NCBI GenBank assembly: GCA_025667525.1
Contig: CM046878.1
Span: 387,561,307-387,625,306, forward strand
Length of the DNA: 64,000 bases
Reading direction: 5' to 3'
Source: Glebionis coronaria
Taxonomy: Eukaryota > Streptophyta > Magnoliopsida > Asterales > Asteraceae
The translations under genes and the position numbers were made by a program. The notes beneath the pieces were generated by a model. That model saw only the letters and a program-made list of their open reading frames with translations. It searched no databases and had not been told where the DNA came from. Positions 57,001-64,000 of this stretch are shown here, one piece after another (the first letter of the stretch is position 1; every line of letters begins with the position of its first letter).

Positions 57001-58460
57001 ATCTTCAAAGAAAGGAAAGTTTATCGCCAATGGTAAACTTATCCTAACAACGAGAAATTAATTTTTCTCGGGCATGATCTTATATAAAAAAAAACATTCC
57101 AAGTTTTTAAGCTCATGCACAATGGCTCACATTCAAATCACAGTATGTGACCCGAACTTCAGAGAAAGGGAAGTCTATCTCGCCAACGATAACTTACCCT
57201 CAAAACGAGAAATTAAACTTTCTCGGACACGAGCTTACATTTAAACTATTCAAAGGTTTTAAGCTCGTGTAAATGGCTCCTCGTTAAATGACAGACGACG
57301 TCCCGGACTTCAGAGACAGGGAAGTTTATCCACGCAACGATAACTTACCCTCTTAACAAGAAATTAAGTTTTCTTGGACACGAGCTTATCCTAAAACCAT
57401 TCAAAGGTTTTAGGCTCGTGTATAAGGCTCTTCATTAAATACCAGATGATGACCCGATCTTCAAATAAAGAAAGTTTATCGCCAATGATAAACTTATCCT
57501 CAAAAACGAGAAATAAAATTTTCTCGGACACGAGCTTACTTAAAAACTATTAAACGGTTTTAAGCTCATGTAAAGTGGTTCATTGTTAAATGTAAGACAT
57601 TGACCCGTTCTTCAAATAAAGGAAAGGTTATCGCCGATGATAACTAATCCTTACAACGAGAAATTAATTATTTCTCGGGCATGAGCTAATAATAAAACAT
57701 TCGAAGTTTTTAAGCTCATGCACAATGACTTACAGTTAAATATCCGACTGTAACTCGGACTTCAATTTAAGGAAAGCTTATCTTTAAAGATAGCTTATCC
57801 TCGTAACGGGAAATTAAATTTTCTCGGTCATGAGCTTGTATTAAAATATTCAAGGTTTTAAGCTCAGAAAGGAATGTGAATCTTTTAGATAAGAGAACTT
57901 TTCCTCATAACGAGAAATTCACCTTTCTCGGTCATGAGTTTTACGTTAAAACATTCAAAGTTTTTCAAGCTCATGAAAACGACTTCTAAGTAAATGTCAG
58001 CTTAGAACTCGTTCTTCAATTAAAAGGAAAGTTTATCGCCGATGGTAACTTATCCTTAACAACGGGAAGTTTACAACTTCTCGGACTTGAGCTCGTTTTG
58101 TAAGATATTCAACATCTTAAGCTCAAGTAATTGTTTTTCAAAACGTTGAACACAATTTTTCGAGAATTTCTCAAAAAGGTTTTCTAAATCTTTCAAAATT
58201 GTGTGTTCAAAAAATGTTTTCATAAAAAGAGCATGTCTTCTGGAATCGATAATATTTACGATACTAGAAATGTCATTCAATAATGACACGGGGTTGTAAA
58301 TAAAGTTCGAGCAGAAGTTCAAATGTTTTAAAACATGCTCAAAATGGTTTGCTATTATTTCAGATAGTAACCCGCTTTTCATAATCAAGTCAATCATTTC
58401 ACCGGAAAGCTTTGACTCAACAACGGGAATTCATTTTCTCGGGCATGGTTTACTTTACAA
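57001..58460 (+). repeat. N2 hairpin-repeat array, eight to nine units of about 150 bp
   Basis: Each unit runs: GTAACTCGGACTTCAA-like lead, AAGGAAAG, hairpin C (GTTTATC/GATAAAC type), TTATCCT.AACAA, hairpin A (CGAGAAA/TTTCTCG type), hairpin B (CATGAG/CTCATG type, loop with ACATTCAAAG), then a spacer. Hairpin A lies near 57051, 57206, 57355, 57505, 57656, 57797, 57920, 58061 and 58420. The B stems read CATGAG/CTCATG, CACGAG/CTCGTG or CTTGAG/CTCAAG, and one A stem reads CAAGAAA/TTTCTTG. These are paired changes that preserve pairing. Between 58140 and 58375 the pattern is interrupted. N1 has three units. Confidence 0.8.
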
Positions 58461-59434
58461 CCATGTAAGGGATTGTGTTTACTTTATAACACAATCTAAC
58501 ACGGATATATGTACGTGTCAGTGCATTTATTTGTTAAAACAAGAGAAATCTTGTTTTTATGAAGTTATCATCTCTACCAACCGTAGCAATTTACAATTGA
58601 TATCTACATACTCGACGATGCGACTACTCAAAAGGCGACTACAGCTCTTTCAATAGAACACCGGTCAGCAATTGAGGGGGAGCAATTGTCCAGCAATCAG
58701 AATCTTTGACGCTAAAAGTGCTAAGTTCACATGTTGGTGTCAAGACAAAGATATCAATCGTACACATGGAGTAAAGAGATAACTTCAGACATGATGAGGC
58801 GACCAACATTCGTGAACAAGAACCATGTGCTTCTTTCATATGATGTTCTCCATTATTCAGGTCCAACCTCATAAATTGCTAATCTTGTGAATACATTATC
58901 ATATATGATCTTTGCACGCGATAAATACCTTACACTTGTGTTTAAAAGGTATTTAATTTACGTTTCAGCGCACCCTCATTAATTTGAGGGGGAGCTTGTG
59001 TAATTCATGAAGATAATTGGATTTGCATTTTTCTTCCCAAATTTTTTTAAAATGCTATTAAATCAATCGATATTAAAAACATGGATTGGGTTAATATTTT
59101 TAATATGGGGGAGAAAATGTGATTTAATATGGGAAATGATTAATCACAAATGGTTTGACTTAACGTGCTAGCTCATCCCGACATGTGCGAAATGTTTTCG
59201 GATATCGTGGCATATGTTAAGGGGGAGCAAAATGGATTTGCACTTCAAAATGGATTTCATGGTGACATACACTTACCCAAAACATCTCTATTCACGACGG
59301 TGAAGATTGTGGTGACATAAGGATGGTAGGATAGGTTAAAGTCCAATGATTCCTCTAGAACCGGAGAAATCTTCCCAAGGACATTCCATAGCTAGAAATA
59401 GTAGTCCTTAGGAAAGATGGAGAAAGATTGTGAA
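58461..59434 (+). other. N2 noncoding region with several polypurine-like motifs
   Basis: No ORF. TGAGGGGGAGC near 58672 and 58981, ATGGGGGAGA near 59104, AAGGGGGAGC near 59219. From about 59280 it is homologous to N1 11630 onward. The solo LTR interrupts at 59435. Confidence 0.6.
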
Positions 59435-60887
59435 TGTAAAACCCGCATGCTTTTACCATGAATAGTGCCCTTAAGATCGTACGTCCTAGATTAAAACTTA
59501 CCTCATGTAGTATTGATCACATTCATGTGCTAATAATCAAGCAAGTGCATACGTGTATGACATGACAAGTATCGATTACGTACGAACTCATGATAAACAG
59601 TTATTAATATATCACGTGAACATAATTAAATCATGATCACCATTTAAAATACTAATTATAATAATTACGTAAATACTCATAATATATTTACGAGCGTGAA
59701 GTTTACGATAAACGACACGTTAGATTAAACAGAAACACGTTAAACACGAGCCCGTTTAACCACGAACGAACACGAAACATCGGGACACGAGAAAGGTACG
59801 GGTACCCCATGTGGGGCCCCCATACCCACGGCACAAACCAAGAAATGGGCTTAGCCCATGGACTTTACAAGTTAAGGGGGGTAAAAGTAAAAACATGTTT
59901 TTCATTTTCATTTTCAAGAAATAAACATAAAAACCCTAAAAGAGTTTTCTCCTCTCCTTTTTGCTTCCTTTGTGCCGCCACATAAACACCACCACTAGAG
60001 GGTGTTTGTTTGATTTTGATCTTAAAAACAAGTGTTAGAATACGTGTTTGTTCATCCTTTTTCCAAGCTACATAGTGGTATACCTTTCTAACCCTTCTTT
60101 TTAATTCTTTTTAATTCTTTTAATCTTTGATTATTTTCATGAACATGTTATTATTTTTCTTATAAAAACAAGGTAATTAATCATTGATCTAACATGTTTT
60201 GGTATTAATTAAAATCAAAGAATGGTTTATAAGGGTGTTTGTTTTTGGCCGCCTAGCAAACAAACCCGAGGGGGGGTTTGGTTTGCTATTGCCGCCACCA
60301 CCAAGACCACAATTGGTCTTGGTTGGCTCATGTGGGACCCACGGCAGCAAGGGGACACGTGTGCCCCGGGTTTGGCCCGGGGTACGGTGTCGAATTCATA
60401 CCCGATTCATGGTTCGTTGGTTAAAATCATGATCTATGTTACATGTAATTTTTATGAATCATGAACTTAGGATATAATTAATTATAACATGAAATATTAA
60501 TTAAATCATGACTTAGGTTATTTTAATTATTAGTTTATCATGACATTAAATTAACCTAAGTATTTTATGTTATAAGTTATAATTAATTAATTATTAAAAC
60601 ATGCCTATAATTAATTAATTTAGACATGACTTAGGTTATATTATTATTAATAATAATACACATTTTAACCTAAGTATTTTCATTTCATTTTAATTAATAC
60701 ATGTTACACTTTAATTAAAATGCTTAACCTATAGTTTAATTAAAATACATGAAATAATAATTAAACTATACACTATATCATATGACTTAAGAATAAGCTT
60801 ATAACACTTAGACTTATATGTTAGCTTATGTAATCAGCTTATTTCTAATTATGGAAACTTCTATTTATAGAAACTTAATTAAATAAG

Positions 60888-61045
60888 GCAACTAATCTAA
60901 TTATGGAAACCTTCTATATATGGAAATCAATCTATTTCAGGCAGCTAATCTAATTATGGAAACCTTCTATATATGGAAATCAATCTATTTCAGGCAGCTA
61001 ATCTAATTATGGAAACCTTCTATATATGGAAACTTATTTAATTAA
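60888..61045 (+). repeat. 54-bp tandem repeat in the solo LTR
   Basis: About three units of CTAATCTAATTATGGAAACC plus TTCTATATATGGAAATCAAT plus CTATTTCAGGCAG. Confidence 0.8.
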
Positions 61046-61108
61046 GGCAGCTGATCTATTTTTGGAAACTTTCTATTTTTAGAAACTAATCTATTTTAAG
61101 TAGTAAAT

Positions 61109-61277
61109 TCTATTTTAGGAAACTTTCTATTTTTGGAAACTTTCTATTTTTGGAAACTTTCTATTTTTGGAAACTTTCTATTTTTGGTAACTTTCTATTT
61201 TTGGAAACTTTCTATTTTTGGAAACTTTCTATTTTTGGAAACTTTCTATTTTTGGAAACCTGCTATTTTTGGAAAGT
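61109..61277 (+). repeat. 17-bp minisatellite (TCTATTTTTGGAAACTT)n in the solo LTR
   Basis: About nine to ten near-perfect copies with rare substitutions. Because 17 is not a multiple of three, the frame cycles and gives a 17-residue periodic ORF at 61150-61356, which is not a gene. It probably grew from the TGGAAACC-containing 54-bp repeat next to it. Confidence 0.9.
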
Positions 61278-62513
61278 TACTTATTATTACACAGTAAGTA
61301 TAATAATACATGAAACACCAGTAATACTTAATCAGATTAATCAGAATACTAGATAAACACAGTTTAAGGCTTTAAACAGTGAACCAGGACCTAAAACATA
61401 CCAAATCAGCTAATATGAGACACAAAACCCAGTACGTAATCAGTGAATCGATACTTATACACGTGTGTATTCATGTAGCGTTAGTGATCCAGAAGTAGGA
61501 GTCTTTCTTCCGTTCATTCACTGGACTTGAGGTACGGATTCCCGTCCTTTCAGTATGGACATTCCTTCCTTATTAGGATTTCCCCGTATGCAGCCAACTG
61601 TTTTCCCCAGCATTTGTTTTATTGTTTTGAACTGCTTATGTTAATTTAGCATAAACTATAGCCATATACAAGCATGACCAGTTTCACCTAGTTATGGAGG
61701 TACCATAACCATAGCATTGGAGGCACCGATGTTATGACTTCCCCACGGCGGAGTGATTGCTCGTGGCGTCCCTTTTCAGTTTGGCCATATTATTATATCA
61801 GGTGGGGCGTATGGGTGCATCCTAGTTACATGTTTTATTCAGTTTATCATGGTGAATGTGGTGTGTGCCTTGCACCCTTCACAAGAGTTGATCCCTCCTA
61901 CCCAAATCAGTATATTGATTAGAGGCATCCCCTCTAATCAGCATGATGAGGTCACCCCTCCAAGTATTCATGCACGTGACCTTTTCATGACCTATATGGG
62001 CTATGGTATATATATGTTAAAACAGTTTTCACAGGTTAAACATAAGGCTTTTCAAACTATAAAACCAGTTTTCTTGTTACTTAACCAGTTTACTCAGTAC
62101 TTAGTCTTCCGTTGTTATATGTTACATGCTTATCCTATATCATGCTTTATTGTACATCCGTGCACTGAGCGTCTTGCTCAGCCGTTTTCCTTTTCATGTT
62201 CCCAAAACGGCAGGTACTCAGGGACGCTCGTAGATCTCAAACGTAGGTGCATATGGACTGGAAGCTTTACTGTTTTCCTTTACTTTATGCATTTCCTTTA
62301 CTTTGATACAGTTGCTATGGACATTGTTTCGTCCTTTCCTTTTTACAGTATTTATGTTTGTGTGTGATGAGCTTTACTTTGGGATACCGATGTTTGTTTC
62401 CGGTATTTCCCTTTTATGGTTGAATAATGCTTAGACATTTATCCTTGTATGCTTTGATGACACGCCATGATTATGCGTAATATTCCATTTCCAAAATGGG
62501 GTGTTACAGTGAA

Positions 62514-63027
62514 CGTAGCTGAATGCCGACCAAGTACTTAAGTTAGCACTGGAATAATCACAACAAGGTGCTAGTTATGACGTATTGGTAAGCACTGAAG
62601 GGGTTGAAGAATGAAAAATAATTGTAAAGATAAAGGGTGTAAAGAAAGAAGCCCTCCTTACAACCTTAGGCAGAAACCGGGTCAATACATATGCTATTAA
62701 GATCATTGCTTAATGATTCTTGATATTGAAGACAGACATCATGGACCCAGTGATGCAAGGCACAACCCATCCCAGCTAACTCAGATATCTCTTAAAAGAT
62801 ATTTGTTTTAATCACACGGAGACAACACATTATCTATTGATTTATTCACTCCGAATAAATTGGTATTGAAATGGTGGCACTCCTCTCCAGCCTCCGATCA
62901 CTAAAAATCCAAAATGCACGATCGAGTCTAGAGCCATTTGAGATCATCAAATATCTCATTAGGACACACTTAAATATTTCCTTGCTTCTTCACACACTGT
63001 GAAAAGTAAGAAAGATCTTAAGAGTCC
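62514..63027 (+). other. N2 conserved noncoding region after the solo LTR
   Basis: Starts with the second base block of the 20-mer shared with N1 (62511-62530) and follows N1 11790-12200 closely (ACAACAAGGTGCTA, GGGGTTGAAGAATG). No ORF. Confidence 0.65.
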
Positions 63028-63420
63028 TACGCAAAATCTTCATGATCTTGCCTGAACATCCGAGTAATACGAAAGTATTTACAATGAAGATGGAAATTCT
63101 TCTTGAGCGAATATCAAAAAGCTCATGGTAGGTGACTTGTGCGATTCTTTATGAATCAAACTTGTGATAACTGGAAAGCAACAGCTGTTTAATTCTTAAC
63201 TGAATTTAAACACGTTCCAGGCCTCTACGCAATATCTTAGTGATCTTGCCAGAACACTCAGAGTGATACCTTAGTGTTCACAGTGATGAGTGGAAATCCC
63301 TCTAGTGTTAACCTCAAACAGCACTTGGTAGGTAACTTGCAAGATTCTATACGAATCAAGCTCGTGACAACTGGAAAGCAACGATGGTGCGGTTCTTAAT
63401 TGAATTTCACTTGTTCCAGG
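63028..63420 (+). repeat. About 200-bp dimer repeat in N2, counterpart of N1 12208-12604
   Basis: Unit starts at TACGC near 63028 and 63226, a period of 198. It shares GGTAGGTGACTTG, GGAAAGCAAC and TTCCAGG landmarks with N1. Confidence 0.75.
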
Positions 63421-64000
63421 AACATGAATTGACGGCTTCAAATAATGCGGATATTATTATCCAAATGATTCACTCTTTATGTTCGCAGTCAGCTTTGGAC
63501 GGTCGAATAAAGAGAACGGGTTTACCCGCGAAATCCTGTCAGGAAGTTACTTAATTGAAACTATCCGTCACGGGTACGATATCTAATATCGTCCAACGGT
63601 CTTCACCGACCGGAGGTAAAATGCTACCGATTTAGAATGAAATGTTCAAAGCCATTTCGTTCGTGTCTACTTATGTTGCGGCATTTGAAGACGGTGGCGT
63701 TGCGGAATCCAAGAAGAAGTCGTCCCCACATGCTTATACTTTATGCACTAAATATCTCATTTAATTCTAGAAAGCCTAAAAGTTAAGTCTTCCGTTGTAT
63801 CAAACTCTGAAGCTTTCAAGAATTATAAAGGTATAAGTATGTGGAACATGAAGTCACGAAGAGGCGTATATCACAAGTGATGAATGTACAAGATCAAGGC
63901 AAGGAAACATGCTCAAGGCTGAAGTCAAAGATCACATCAAGCATGTTCACAAGAACAAGATCGAAGACTCAAGCATAGTATGCTAGGTTTAAGATTTTGT
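63421..64000 (+). other. N2 conserved noncoding 3' block, to window end
   Basis: 63460-63680 matches N1 12650-12870 (TTCACTCTTTATGTTCGCAG, CCGGAGGTAAAA). Thereafter CAAG/AAGA-rich sequence with no ORF. The polypurine tract and 3' LTR are not reached. Confidence 0.6.

Larger units (their letters stand above)
59435..62508 (+). mobile_element. Solo LTR, chromovirus (Tekay) type, 3,074 bp
   Basis: Starts TGTAAAACCC and ends AATGGGGTGTTACA. GTGAA is duplicated at 59430-59434 and 62509-62513, and N2 homology to N1 resumes exactly after it. No internal region is present, so it is a product of LTR-LTR recombination. The terminal GGGGTGTTACA matches the Tekay-1 LTR end; the interior differs, so it is a separate family. 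ORFs at 60199-60464 and 61734-62367 are within the LTR and have no recognisable domain. Confidence 0.88.
52244..64000 (+). mobile_element. N2: non-autonomous LTR retrotransposon related to N1, 3' end outside window
   Basis: Begins with a 292-bp LTR and primer-binding site, then a repeat-rich leader, one coiled-coil ORF (54826-56799), a large hairpin array (57001-58460) and a conserved noncoding part. It is interrupted by a solo LTR (59435-62508). Order and many motifs match N1, while the LTRs share only the promoter hairpins and neighbouring bases. The 3' LTR is expected shortly past 64000. CTATC at 52239-52243 would be the target duplication. It lacks recognisable capsid or pol, as N1 does. 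Confidence 0.82.

Noticed and set aside
57001..58460. CRISPR-like regularly spaced palindromic repeats
   Set aside because: Plant retrotransposon context; units are diverged over their whole length, with no invariant repeat and unique spacer pattern.
61150..61356. ORF with a 17-residue period rich in Phe, Trp and Leu
   Set aside because: Arises from the 17-bp minisatellite; a repeat whose length is not a multiple of three yields such a frame when no stop is present.
61734..62367. 204-codon ORF (61753-62367) as a host gene
   Set aside because: Lies wholly within the solo LTR bounded by GTGAA duplications and has no recognisable domain; composition is like the rest of the LTR.

Overview
The window is a stack of nested retrotransposons from a plant nuclear genome. 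I see no host protein-coding gene, rRNA gene or intact tRNA gene. The gag and pol proteins belong to plant LTR-retrotransposon lineages: copia SIRE, gypsy Athila and gypsy chromovirus of Tekay/Del type. Primer-binding sites match plant tRNA 3' ends. The SIRE proteins, and an unusual coiled-coil ORF between a retroelement leader and its 3' part, resemble what I remember of 'TNT 1-94'-type models in Asteraceae genomes (Anthemideae such as Tanacetum). The family-level guess is from memory; the elements themselves are read from the sequence.

Layout, outermost to innermost. An old Athila-type element (Athila-2, + strand, 44305-52243) supplies the background on the right: LTR/leader sequence, a decayed primer-binding site and a broken gag. 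A SIRE copia element (1-44304, + strand, left end outside the window) abuts it. Inside SIRE gag sits a chromovirus, Tekay-1 (611-37988, target duplication GATAA), with 3.5-kb LTRs. Tekay-1 itself received two insertions: a small element N1 (5457-13566, duplication GAATC) in its internal region and a 16.7-kb Athila-1 (17893-34608, minus strand, duplication ATTTA) in its 3' LTR. Athila-2 gag is broken by N2 (52244 to beyond 64000), a relative of N1. N2 in turn carries a 3.07-kb solo LTR (59435-62508, duplication GTGAA). A 474-bp 5'-truncated LINE lies at 48438-48911 with an 18-bp duplication.

LTR divergence counted by eye fits the nesting order: Tekay-1 about 30 differences in 3.49 kb, Athila-1 about 22 in 4.2 kb, N1 one in 381 bp. 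Athila-1 is the best-preserved element: gag, protease and RT-RNase H-integrase lie in one frame broken by only two TAA codons. SIRE pol is readable with a few frameshifts and stops. Tekay-1 pol is ruined although its LTRs are about 99% identical.

The most unusual material is the N1/N2 pair. Both have short LTRs (381 and 292 bp) and an initiator-Met-type primer-binding site. Each has a leader full of short CGAT-containing repeats and one coiled-coil ORF ending in a conserved C-X2-C-X8-H-X2-C motif. A long noncoding 3' half follows. Neither shows a recognisable capsid or pol. Their noncoding halves contain a tandem array of hairpins whose stems differ between units by paired, compensating changes, then a roughly 200-bp dimer repeat shared by both elements. 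This looks like a non-autonomous retrotransposon family carrying a conserved structured RNA and an accessory protein, and it is the part that most deserves follow-up.
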